From Pedobacter kyungheensis (GTDB lineage Bacteria; Bacteroidota; Bacteroidia; Sphingobacteriales; Sphingobacteriaceae), in contig NZ_JSYN01000023.1 of assembly GCF_000812965.1 (NCBI RefSeq), forward strand, positions 1 to 64,000: DNA of 64,000 nucleotides, written 5' to 3'. A program made the position numbers and the translations under genes. Positions within the stretch are counted from its first letter, which is position 1. Every line of letters begins with the position of its first letter. The notes under the pieces were generated by a model. That model saw nothing but the letters and a program-made list of their open reading frames with translations, was not told the origin of the DNA and did not search any database. Positions 8,700-16,996 of this stretch are shown here, in pieces.

Positions 8700-10853
8700 T
8701 TAGCCTTCGGTTTTAAGATCAAAAGGCATTTTTCTAAAACGGGTTCCGCTGGCAGCAAAAATGGCATTGGCAAGGGCAGGGGCAAAGGGTGGTAGACCGG
8801 GTTCGCCAACCCCTTTTACTTTTCCGCCATCGGCCAGTATGTGCACTTCAACAACCGGTGCTTCGTTAATGCGTACCATTGGGTTGTCGTAAAAGTTTTG
8901 TTCAACTGTTTTACCGTCTTTGAAAGTGATACCGGGTTTTGTTGCCGCCCCCAGCGCCATAATGATAGCGCCTTCAACCTGGTTTTTGACATTATCTTCG
9001 TTAACTACCGCGCCAAGATCAATCACAGCAATTACCTTATCAATGCTGATGGTTTTATCGGGATGGTGGCTTACTTCTACAATTTGTCCGGCAAGCCCTG
9101 CAAAGAAATCCCAAACGGCTACTCCGCGACCTTTTCCCTGAGGCAGTTTCTGCTCCCAATTGGATACTTCTTTGAGTTTAAGCAACACTTTTTTAGTATC
9201 TGAGGGTTTACTAAGCAACTCAAGCCTGAATTCCATCGGATCTTTTTTGGCTTTATAGGCCAGCTCATCTATAAAGCCCTCGTGCGCAAATGCAAGTGTA
9301 GAACTGGTAACTGAACGCCATGCCGCAACAGGAATATGAAGATCGGCCCTTACATAAGTAGTTTTTAAGTTCGGGATTTCATAAGCCTGCTCAGCAATGC
9401 CTTCCATCATAATGGTATCTACTTTTGTACGGTCGTAATTGGCCTGCATCGACTCGAAATAGGACGGACTAATTACCTTATGCTGAAAGGTACTCAGTTT
9501 TCCATCAGTAGAAAAGCCTGCAGAAAGCTTTGAAAAAGTCATTGGTCTGAAAGGTCCCTGTGTTGTAGTATCTTCTCTCGACCAGATCAGTTTTACCGGA
9601 ACATCGACCAGTTTGGCTACATTCACAGCTTCAACAATGTAATCGAAGTACAACCTGCGGCCAAAACCACCACCAATAAACTGATTATTTAACTTCACAT
9701 TTTCGGGCGCAAAGCCTACCTGTTTAGGTAAATCGTTAGGCCCGCTTCCAGTCATGGCGCTGGCCACCTGGGTAGATGTCCAGATTTCGAGTTTATCGCC
9801 TTTTACATGTGCAGTACAATTCATGGGTTCGAGTGGATGATGTGCCACTACAGGTGTTTCGTAAAAAGCCTCGAAAGTATTTTCAGGTGAAATCTGCATG
9901 GTTTCTACCGAACCGATATTTTTACCGGTTATGCCAGGTTCAGCAGCGAGCTTACGTAAATGGTTTTCGTAATCAACCGTGTTAAATGTTTCATGACCGT
10001 TGTTTTCCCAAACCACTTTCAGTTTCTTCCGTGCCTGACTCACGGTCCAGTAGCTGTTGCCGATAATGGCTATGCCGGTATATTTGTATTTTCCAACAAT
10101 ACGTTCAATTGGCCCGACTTTTTTAATGCCTGCAATTTTCAATACCGCAGTGGCATCGTAACTCTTTAAAGTAGCCCCAAAAACAGGACTTCTTTCTACA
10201 ACAGCATAGAGCATACCCGGTACTTTTACATCAATACCAAAACCTGCCGTTCCGTTGGTTTTAAGTGGAATATCCTGCCTTTTGGTTGTTTTACCTAATA
10301 TTTTAAAATCTTTAGGGTCTTTTAATTTGGGGTTTTTGGGCAGTTCTATTTTTGAAGCTTCTTCAATCAGTTTACCGTACGGAAGCATTTTTTTACTGGC
10401 TCTGTGGATCACCGTTCCATTTTCGGCATAACATTCGGCTGCATCAACGCCCCAGATTTTGGCAGCAGCCAGGATGAGTACTTCTTTTGCTGCTGCACCA
10501 ACTTTACGCATGGGCAGGTAATTGGTCCGGATAGAAGCACTTCCACCTGCACTTTGTCCGCCACCAAATGCCTTTTCACCGTTTGATTGTTTAATGATCA
10601 CCTGATCCATAGAAACTTCCAGCTCTTCGGCAATTAATGCCGGGAACGACTGCAGTGTACCCTGACCCATTTCAGGCTTGGTATTAAAAATGGTAATCTT
10701 TCCGCTGGCTTCAATGAGTATGTAAGGACTAAAATTGGCTGAGGCAATATCCATTGCCATTAATGGATTTCCTTTTGCCGATAAACCCAACCAAATGGCA
10801 AAGCCAGCAGTACCTGCACTTTTAATGAAATGGCGTCTCGAAATTTCTTCCAT
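8700..10853 (-). CDS. Molybdopterin-binding aldehyde/xanthine-type oxidoreductase subunit (isoquinoline 1-oxidoreductase beta-like)
   Basis: The 717-residue catalytic subunit of a periplasmic molybdenum hydroxylase. A twin-arginine signal (SRRHFIKSAGTAGFAIWLG) opens the protein. Family marks include KPEMGQGTLQSFPALIAEEL, FGGGQSAGGSAS, the glycine-rich GGGFGRR near residue 400 and GVGEPGLPPFAPALANAI near the end, where the Glu of VGEPGLPP is the usual catalytic base. This subgroup (IorB-like) hydroxylates aromatic heterocycles or oxidises aldehydes and works without a FAD subunit. It is the last gene of a five-gene operon with a 2Fe-2S subunit, cytochrome c and two maturation proteins. The substrate cannot be read from the sequence. 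Confidence 0.9.
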   Translation of the reverse strand: MEEISRRHFIKSAGTAGFAIWLGLSAKGNPLMAMDIASANFSPYILIEASGKITIFNTKPEMGQGTLQSFPALIAEELEVSMDQVIIKQSNGEKAFGGGQSAGGSASIRTNYLPMRKVGAAAKEVLILAAAKIWGVDAAECYAENGTVIHRASKKMLPYGKLIEEASKIELPKNPKLKDPKDFKILGKTTKRQDIPLKTNGTAGFGIDVKVPGMLYAVVERSPVFGATLKSYDATAVLKIAGIKKVGPIERIVGKYKYTGIAIIGNSYWTVSQARKKLKVVWENNGHETFNTVDYENHLRKLAAEPGITGKNIGSVETMQISPENTFEAFYETPVVAHHPLEPMNCTAHVKGDKLEIWTSTQVASAMTGSGPNDLPKQVGFAPENVKLNNQFIGGGFGRRLYFDYIVEAVNVAKLVDVPVKLIWSREDTTTQGPFRPMTFSKLSAGFSTDGKLSTFQHKVISPSYFESMQANYDRTKVDTIMMEGIAEQAYEIPNLKTTYVRADLHIPVAAWRSVTSSTLAFAHEGFIDELAYKAKKDPMEFRLELLSKPSDTKKVLLKLKEVSNWEQKLPQGKGRGVAVWDFFAGLAGQIVEVSHHPDKTISIDKVIAVIDLGAVVNEDNVKNQVEGAIIMALGAATKPGITFKDGKTVEQNFYDNPMVRINEAPVVEVHILADGGKVKGVGEPGLPPFAPALANAIFAASGTRFRKMPFDLKTEG

Positions 10854-10878
10854 AATTGTATGTTTTATTTTTTCCTTT

Positions 10879-11463
10879 TCAGGTGTATTGTTCAGTTAAA
10901 TTGATATAATCGGCCATGGTGTCGATATCTATATGCCCCATTTCAAAAGCTATTGTAGCTACATCATTGGGGTTATTGTTAATTATCGCTTTTGCGCCAC
11001 GGTTACCACTTAAAGCTAAAAGCTGTTTAAAATATTTTTGCGTAAAAAGCACGGGGGTACCAATCGTATCTGTATACCGACTGGCCACAATTCCCTTTTG
11101 GCTGATTTGCTGATTTTCAAAAAGTTCCTTAAATACAGCTACGCTAATGAAAGGCTGATCGGACACCGTTAGGATTACCTGATCTAAATCCGGATCGCTT
11201 TGAAGCAAGGCGCTAAGTCCGGTAACTATGCTGCCTGACAGCCCTGATTCCCAGTCACTGTTGATGATAAAATCTGTTTTCAATATTTCTGCAAGCTGAT
11301 CTGCATATCCTCCCAGTACTGTTAATACCGGCGAAAAACCACTCGCTATAGCGGCTTCGGTTACAATATCCAGCAAAGCTTTGCCATTATAAGTAAGCAG
11401 CTGTTTAGGTTGCCCAAGTCTGCCCGAATTTCCTCCTGCCAGAATAATCATTCCTGTTTTCAT
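10879..11463 (-). CDS. MobA-like NTP transferase (molybdenum cofactor cytidylyl/guanylyltransferase)
   Basis: A 194-residue nucleotidyltransferase with the signature ILAGGNSGRLGQPKQLL at the N terminus, then QVILTVSDQPF for metal and nucleotide binding and a GVPAL-like segment (IGTPVLF). MocA/MobA-type proteins attach CMP or GMP to molybdopterin; next to XdhC and a molybdenum hydroxylase, the likely product is the cytosine dinucleotide form. Its start overlaps the XdhC stop by 4 bases (ATGA), indicating translational coupling. Confidence 0.88.
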   Translation of the reverse strand: MKTGMIILAGGNSGRLGQPKQLLTYNGKALLDIVTEAAIASGFSPVLTVLGGYADQLAEILKTDFIINSDWESGLSGSIVTGLSALLQSDPDLDQVILTVSDQPFISVAVFKELFENQQISQKGIVASRYTDTIGTPVLFTQKYFKQLLALSGNRGAKAIINNNPNDVATIAFEMGHIDIDTMADYINLTEQYT

Positions 11464-12566
11464 AAGCCAACGTGTTGATGAATAGGAAGGACTTTATCTT
11501 TTAAGGGCTCTTTTGCTGCTCCGGCAAAGAATGCTTTAATTTCGGCTACAATTGAAACGGCAATTTCTGCCGCTGTTTCTGCTCCAATGTCGAGTCCGAT
11601 GGGGCCGTGTACCCTTTGTCTGTTCGGTTCTGTATCTAAACCCAGCTCATCGAGCATTTTAAGCAGTTTCTTTTTTGGTCCGAGCGAACCGATATAAGGT
11701 GTATTGGTGGTCAGCAGCCTGCCCAGCAGTTCTACGTCGTAATTGTAATTGTGGGTCATCAGTACAAATGCGGTGTGGGCATCACTTTTTATGAGATCTA
11801 CCTCACGCGCTTTAGCCACCAGTACATCATCGGCTGTTGGGAAACGTTGTTTCGTTGCTTGTGCAGGCCTTCCATCTACAACGGTAACCTGCCAGCCGAG
11901 TAAATGGCACATTTGCGCAAGCGGCTGCGCATCATTGCCCGCACCTGCAATAACAACAGCAATAGGAGCACTTATAAATTCCAGAAATGCTGTAACCGGC
12001 TGGTTATGGCATGTATAAGATTTAAATACAGATGTTTGGGTTAAGATTACTTCCCGAAGGTCTGCTTCAATGTTGCTGTTAAAGAAGCTGGGTATATTTT
12101 TAAATTGGTTCTTTGACTTTAAAAGGAACTTCGTACCGGTATGTTGCTGTCCACCTAACGAAAACAGCACTGCAATGGCGGCATCCTCACGCTTGCCAGC
12201 CACCTCGCTGAGTATGGCAATAGGATTATTTTCATTTTCGGGCTTTAAGGGCTCAAAAAGTATGTATACAATACCATTGCAACCCAGTTGTATGCCGAGT
12301 TTAGCATCATCCTCGTCGGTAGTATCGTAAGTAACGAGGCGATTTTCCTGCAGATGTATAGCCGTTAATGCTTTTCTTAGTGCGTCTCCTTCTAAACAGC
12401 CTCCGCTAATGGCACCGGTAAGCTGTCCGGTTTCGGTAACCAGCATTCTGGCACCCGGCCTGCGGTAAGAAGAACCCTCAACCTTTACTACTGTAGCCAG
12501 GGCCGTTCTGATATTGGCTTTGCTGGCCTTCTTATAGGCATCAAGGATCTCATTAATTTCATTCAT
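11460..12566 (-). CDS. XdhC/CoxI family molybdenum hydroxylase maturation protein
   Basis: A 368-residue XdhC/CoxI family protein. The N-terminal domain has the family pattern GSSYRRPGARMLVTETGQLTGAISGGCLEGD, and the C-terminal Rossmann-like domain has VVIAGAGNDAQPLAQMCHLLGW, then THNYNYDVELL and YIGSLGPKKK. Members bind and help insert the sulfurated cofactor into xanthine dehydrogenase-type enzymes. It is the third gene of the operon and overlaps the MobA-like gene by 4 bases. Confidence 0.92.
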   Translation of the reverse strand: MNEINEILDAYKKASKANIRTALATVVKVEGSSYRRPGARMLVTETGQLTGAISGGCLEGDALRKALTAIHLQENRLVTYDTTDEDDAKLGIQLGCNGIVYILFEPLKPENENNPIAILSEVAGKREDAAIAVLFSLGGQQHTGTKFLLKSKNQFKNIPSFFNSNIEADLREVILTQTSVFKSYTCHNQPVTAFLEFISAPIAVVIAGAGNDAQPLAQMCHLLGWQVTVVDGRPAQATKQRFPTADDVLVAKAREVDLIKSDAHTAFVLMTHNYNYDVELLGRLLTTNTPYIGSLGPKKKLLKMLDELGLDTEPNRQRVHGPIGLDIGAETAAEIAVSIVAEIKAFFAGAAKEPLKDKVLPIHQHVGL

Positions 12567-12604
12567 ATCACCAAAGTTTATGGGTTGATGCTATAGCGAT
12601 TACA

Positions 12605-13243
12605 TTATTTAGCAGGAGCGTAGGCACCGGTTTTCAACCAAATTGTCCATTGTTTTTTAAATTCGGCATGACTCAAAGGAGGTAGTGTACGCCCTTCTCC
12701 CGGATTCCATCCTGACAACACGAGGCCATCATCGGCGTGCTCAAGCAGTTTTTTCAGGTCTTTATTGCCATTTTGTTTTGGATTTATCAGTTGTTTGGCC
12801 AGTTGATGGGCCGAACGTCCCTGAAAGATCATCTTCATGTTTGCAGGTGGCAAATGCCAGTCGGGGTTACCAGGTGGCGTATGTTTTCCCGCTGTATTGG
12901 TCGGTTGATGGCAGTTGGCACATTTCATGGCGTACACACCTTTCCCATCTGCGCCACGGCGCGGCGCCATGGTATGCAAATGGCTGTCATCGCCCTGCAA
13001 AGGAATATCGCCACTGGGGTGGCAGTTCATACAGCGCGGGCTCATCAATACCTTGTACACCTTTTTAAAGGCTGCAACAGAGGCAACACTGTCTTTCACT
13101 ACAACCAGTGTTGCTGCTGGTTTAGGATCATGATGGAGTGTAAAAGCCATGAGTATAACCAAAGAGCCGATTACCCCCATTACGGCAACCATGCGCAAAG
13201 CACCTGCATGCCCCTTGGTAAATTTTAAAAACCTGCCTGTCAT
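12605..13243 (-). CDS. Membrane-anchored diheme cytochrome c-like protein
   Basis: A 212-residue protein from the ATG at 13243 ([14 protein letters not shown]). One N-terminal membrane segment ([19 protein letters not shown]) is followed by a periplasmic domain with two CxxCH heme motifs, CMNCH and CANCH, separated by about 36 residues. Met residues in the domain could be axial ligands. Chosen over a longer frame because this start overlaps the stop of the upstream 2Fe-2S subunit as ATGA. In the operon it probably takes electrons from the molybdenum enzyme into the respiratory chain, replacing the FAD subunit of cytosolic relatives. Confidence 0.82.
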   Translation of the reverse strand: MTGRFLKFTKGHAGALRMVAVMGVIGSLVILMAFTLHHDPKPAATLVVVKDSVASVAAFKKVYKVLMSPRCMNCHPSGDIPLQGDDSHLHTMAPRRGADGKGVYAMKCANCHQPTNTAGKHTPPGNPDWHLPPANMKMIFQGRSAHQLAKQLINPKQNGNKDLKKLLEHADDGLVLSGWNPGEGRTLPPLSHAEFKKQWTIWLKTGAYAPAK

Positions 13244-13713
13244 CCTTTGGTTTCTCCCTTCTTTTGCAATTCGGCCGCCAGATGGATCGCTTTTCTGATC
13301 CGTAAATAAGTACCGCACCTGCAAATATTACCGGCCATAGCCTGATCAATATCTGCATCGCTGGGGTTAGGGTTTTCGCGTAAGAGTACAGCCGCCGACA
13401 TTAACTGGCCCGAATGGCAATAACCGCACTGCGGAACATTGACCTCGTTCCAAGCGAGTTGCAAGGGATGGTCGTTATTTTTAGATAAACCTTCAATGGT
13501 TCTTATTTTTTGCCCCCGGGCACGGCTAACTTTGGTAATGCACGACCTTACTGCTTCGCCATTGAGGTGTACTACACAGGCGCCGCATTGCGCCACCCCA
13601 CAGCCATATTTCGTGCCGGTTAAACCAACCAAATCGCGAATGGCCCAAAGTAAGGGCATATCAGGATCGGCATCAATGTCGAAATTCTGGTCATTAACGT
13701 TTAATGAAATCAT
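13240..13713 (-). CDS. (2Fe-2S)-binding subunit of molybdenum hydroxylase (IorA-like)
   Basis: A 157-residue iron-sulfur subunit. The plant-type ferredoxin domain has [15 protein letters not shown] and a fourth Cys in RSC; the helical domain has [11 protein letters not shown] and GNICRCGTY. These eight cysteines hold two 2Fe-2S clusters that carry electrons from the molybdenum site. It has no signal peptide and presumably travels with the twin-arginine signal of the large subunit. It is the first gene of the operon and overlaps the cytochrome gene by 4 bases. Confidence 0.94.
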   Translation of the reverse strand: MISLNVNDQNFDIDADPDMPLLWAIRDLVGLTGTKYGCGVAQCGACVVHLNGEAVRSCITKVSRARGQKIRTIEGLSKNNDHPLQLAWNEVNVPQCGYCHSGQLMSAAVLLRENPNPSDADIDQAMAGNICRCGTYLRIRKAIHLAAELQKKGETKG

Positions 13714-13755
13714 GAGATTCAGTTTATGTTTTGTTAATTATTGCAGTTGTAGTGC

Positions 13756-13799
13756 CGCTTAACTACGCCTGGATGTGGCGCCAACAGTTAAGCGTAGTT
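13756..13799. repeat. Overlapping inverted repeats upstream of the molybdenum hydroxylase operon
   Basis: CGCTTAAC (13756-13763) pairs with GTTAAGCG (13787-13794), and AACTACGC (13761-13768) pairs with GCGTAGTT (13792-13799). The two 8-base stems share bases and cannot form together. It lies 43-86 bases before the first gene of the minus-strand operon, in the promoter or leader. Confidence 0.6.
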
Positions 13800-13903
13800 C
13801 AATACCCTAATTTACAATTTTGTACGGCAAAAGTTTACTGAACAGTAATTTTGGTAGGAAATGAGGAATAAAGGTAAGTAGTAACGTACGGCTTTATCCG
13901 CAG

Positions 13904-13930
13904 AAAAGGCATCGCTGAGGATGCCTTTTT
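13904..13930. terminator. Hairpin terminator after acyltransferase
   Basis: Perfect 10-base arms AAAAGGCATC and GATGCCTTTT around GCTGAG, with A and T runs on both sides, so it could work in either direction. It lies downstream of the minus-strand acyltransferase gene. Confidence 0.75.
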
Positions 13931-13971
13931 AATATATTGCTCTATTTTAACTGAAAAATGTAACGGAGAAT

Positions 13972-15084
13972 TTACCCCCATTTCTTCCTCAGCCATTTGC
14001 GTATCGGTTCATCATACCATTTCAAAGCAACGTAAGCCAGAATAATGCTGCCAATCAAAATCAGCAGGGCATAAGGCCAGGCCTGCACAATTGTAGTGCC
14101 TTTATTGTTACTGATCCAGGCCACATAAAAATATACCAGCGGATAATGCACCAGGTAAAGCGGATAGGAGATATCGCCCAGAAATTTACAGATTTTACTT
14201 TCTGTCTGGCTATCCACCATACCACTCGCCCCCATATACACAATAAGCGGAAAAACAATGATGATACACACCGACTCATAGATACCGTTCATCCAAACAT
14301 GATCGGCACCACCAATGCGTGGCATATATAAAACGATGGCCACCAACATGCTGCACCATAAAAAGGCATTTTTAATGTGCTTTGGTTTGGCTATTCGGGA
14401 GAGTAGTAAACCAGCAAAGAACGGATACATGGTGCGGGTAATACCTACGCGGAGTTGTTCAGCATTAAGTGTCCATCCGCCGCTCACATCGCCATTAGGG
14501 CTGGTTATAGCCAAATGCCCTAAGGCTATAGCGGCAATTAACACCAGGATACTCAATGCGGTTTTAGAAAATTTTCTGATGCCAATGGCGTACAGGATAT
14601 TGGCAATATATTCGAAAAATAACGACCATCCTACACTGTTTAACGGATGCATTTCCTGCCAGCCGCGTATATCCATTGATAAAGGGATAGGCAAAATGGT
14701 GTAACCAATCAGCAACACTAATAGCATTTTCCAAAGGGGAATGGTATGGATAAGTGGCCAGATGGTCGAATCGGTAAAATAGAAACCTATGGCTCCGAGG
14801 GTCATCCCCAGTATCACCATGGGTTGCAGTCGCTCAATCCGGCGTTTAAAGAAAGTACCCACCGTCATTTTTTGCCAGCGATCGTCATACGCATAGCCGA
14901 TTACAAAACCCGATAACAGGAAGAAAAAATCGACAGCCAGGTAGCCATGGTTTACCAGGATATCGAGGTGTCCGGTGCCCAAAGGCTCTGTAAGGTGAAA
15001 GGTTACAACGATAATGGCCGCTACGCCACGTAATCCGTCTAATATGGGGTAATGTGGCTTTGCAGCAAGGCTGGTCTCAGGCAT
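13972..15084 (-). CDS. Acyltransferase 3 family membrane protein (OafA/YrhL-like)
   Basis: A 370-residue inner-membrane acyltransferase 3 protein: PILDGLRGVAAIIVVTFHL at the N terminus with the conserved His, then a second cluster GYLAVDFFFLLSGFVI, and about ten membrane segments ending in a basic tail (KWYDEPIRKWLRKKWG). The family transfers acyl groups to cell-surface sugars such as O-antigen. No SGNH domain is fused. No glycan biosynthesis genes flank it, so the acceptor is unknown. Confidence 0.9.
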   Translation of the reverse strand: MPETSLAAKPHYPILDGLRGVAAIIVVTFHLTEPLGTGHLDILVNHGYLAVDFFFLLSGFVIGYAYDDRWQKMTVGTFFKRRIERLQPMVILGMTLGAIGFYFTDSTIWPLIHTIPLWKMLLVLLIGYTILPIPLSMDIRGWQEMHPLNSVGWSLFFEYIANILYAIGIRKFSKTALSILVLIAAIALGHLAITSPNGDVSGGWTLNAEQLRVGITRTMYPFFAGLLLSRIAKPKHIKNAFLWCSMLVAIVLYMPRIGGADHVWMNGIYESVCIIIVFPLIVYMGASGMVDSQTESKICKFLGDISYPLYLVHYPLVYFYVAWISNNKGTTIVQAWPYALLILIGSIILAYVALKWYDEPIRKWLRKKWG

Positions 15085-15204
15085 TGTTTTGTTTAGGTTT
15101 TCGCTTATAAATGGTTATTTTGTTGAATTTGTAAAATTAAATAAATCCATATTTTGCTTTCCACTTATTGTATCAAAATACCTGCAAATAGTCTCATTTT
15201 GTAT

Positions 15205-15236
15205 GGCCACGGAAGCACAGAAGGCACGGATTTAAG
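15205..15236. repeat. Dispersed intergenic repeat (CCACGGAAGCACAG type)
   Basis: GGCCACGGAAGCACAGAAGGCACGG-type sequence in the gap between acyltransferase and transporter. A close relative (GCCACGGATGCACAGATAAG) occurs at 29755-29780 in the repeat mosaic, on the same strand, showing that it is dispersed. Confidence 0.55.
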
Positions 15237-15283
15237 AAGGTATTTTTAAGCTATAACACTCCTGCCAGGATAAAAACCCGATT

Positions 15284-16030
15284 TTACTTAAAAGCCACAC
15301 TATTGGCAATTAACAAGATTCCCAGGCCAAGTAGCACGAGGTAACTATAGCTAAAAAACTGATCGTCCTTCATCCGGGTATTTATCAATCTACCCAACAA
15401 TATAGCTGGTATTAGCGCAGGTAGTGACCAGAGATAATAGCGGAATAAAACCCAGGTAAACAAACCGCTTATTCCATATCCGATTAACCCAACCATACTG
15501 GCGATTAAAAAATAAGCTTGCAGTGTTGCCCTGAAGTGTTGCGCGCTCCATCTGCGTTTGGCACCATAAACCACAAGTGGCGGACCATTTATCCCATAAG
15601 CTCCACCTAGAACACCTGAAAGGAAACCACAACCCAAAAGCCAGCGTTGGTCATCGTTCTTCAACTCCGTTAGTTTTTTGCCGGTTAACAAATAAATTGC
15701 GAACAAAATAATAACCAATCCTAAAATCAACTTTACCAGCGATTCTTCTACATGCACCAATAACCATAATCCGGCGGGTATACCCATAACTGCGTAGACC
15801 GTGAGGTTACCAGCGCTTTTAAAGTGTATTTTTTTATGATCCTGAACAACCACAAACCCCGCAATGGTAACCGAAACAAGCACTGAAAGTGGCACAGCCA
15901 GGTCAATCGGCATAAAAAGCGCCAGCAATGGAACGGCCACAAGCGACTCACCAAAGCCAAAAGCCGAACGGAACACAGTTGCAAGAAAAATAATAAGGGA
16001 AACAGCGAAGATGACAGGACTGGCAGACAT
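15284..16030 (-). CDS. TSUP family transporter (TauE/SafE-like)
   Basis: A 248-residue membrane protein with about eight hydrophobic segments in two related halves, each with the TSUP pattern: FRSAFGFGESLVAVPLLALF in the first and GCGFLSGVLGGAYGINGPPLVVYG in the second. Relatives export or import sulfite, sulfonates or organic anions. The ATG at 16030 is chosen over a TTG two codons upstream. No sulfur-metabolism genes are nearby. Confidence 0.88.
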   Translation of the reverse strand: MSASPVIFAVSLIIFLATVFRSAFGFGESLVAVPLLALFMPIDLAVPLSVLVSVTIAGFVVVQDHKKIHFKSAGNLTVYAVMGIPAGLWLLVHVEESLVKLILGLVIILFAIYLLTGKKLTELKNDDQRWLLGCGFLSGVLGGAYGINGPPLVVYGAKRRWSAQHFRATLQAYFLIASMVGLIGYGISGLFTWVLFRYYLWSLPALIPAILLGRLINTRMKDDQFFSYSYLVLLGLGILLIANSVAFK

Positions 16031-16996
16031 GACCAAAGATACGAATCAGGGCTTGTTTTCACCAATAATCTGCCTGTTAATTGGTGTGCTAAATGCGGGT
16101 GCTATTGAGTTTAACCAAATATTATTTTATGAGACTTATGGTATAATAAAGTTTTAGAGAGACAAAAAGAGGGGAGAATAATTGAAGCTGTTTAGTCTAA
16201 CAGAAATATAAAAAGCCCACTACAAAATCAATTTCATTTTTCGTTCATCGAAGAATATTGGCCATTCACAGAGCAATAATATCTATCTGGCGAGTCTATA
16301 TTGATAAATAATTCAACGACGATTAGATTTACATGAGATGTAATGAATAAACTTCCAAGATCTTAGTCAAAAAATAGTGATCATAGCGCAATGTCGATAC
16401 ACAGATCGTTGGTACAGGAATAAGTTACATTCAACTATAAGCTTTTTTACCTATGAATTAAAAAACCGATAAAAGTGAATTAGATCCAAAATTTAATTCC
16501 TGGAGGGCCGATCACCGGATTATCCATATTGGTTACACAAAATTATACCTGCCAGCAGCAACACAGAGACTCAGAAATTGTTTTGTCGAAAACAGCTTCC
16601 AAAACATTAGATACCATTACGTAAAAGGAAAAATTTATACCAGAAATTACCGGAGGTAAAACGTAGCATAAATTTTAACGCTTCTCTTTCTGATCAGCTA
16701 TTAGATAAAACTTATTTGCAAGGCGGTTAATGCCGGTTGCAATTTTAAAGCTGGCAGGATAATCATAACAGCTAATAAATAACCAAATATGACCAAACCT
16801 AAATGAGATCTATGACGAAAAAGTACAAAAACTAAAACATCGGTAAATACAAAAAACGGTAATATCTACGGTATTGCCAGCTCAATTATTCAGCCTTATT
16901 AATGCTTTCCAAGAGCATTTACTGTAACCGCCAGGAGGTTGAAAAGGGCTGTCTTACCAGTTGAGAATCAAATGAACCATTAACCAAATAAAAATT
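16031..16996. other. Long AT-rich gap with no recognisable gene
   Basis: Nearly 970 bases without a convincing gene. One stop-free stretch without a start codon runs from 16462 to 16659 (about 65 codons), but its translation has no recognisable motif. No tRNA, riboswitch or strong terminator was seen. The last part must hold the promoter of susC, and ACCAAATAAA just before the ATG at 16997 recalls the element in front of the later susC genes. Sigma/anti-sigma (FecI/FecR) genes expected next to an STN-containing SusC are absent, and this gap could be where they decayed. Confidence 0.5.

Noticed and set aside
8603-8809. Minus-strand 68-codon frame rich in proline and leucine
   Set aside because: It is a shadow of the molybdopterin subunit and the palindrome at 8667.
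12605-13324. Longer version of the cytochrome gene
   Set aside because: The extra 27 residues overlap the 2Fe-2S subunit gene out of frame; the ATG at 13243 gives an ATGA overlap and a proper membrane anchor.
16462-16659. Stop-free stretch in the long gap before susC
   Set aside because: No start codon and no recognisable motif; stretches of this length occur by chance.
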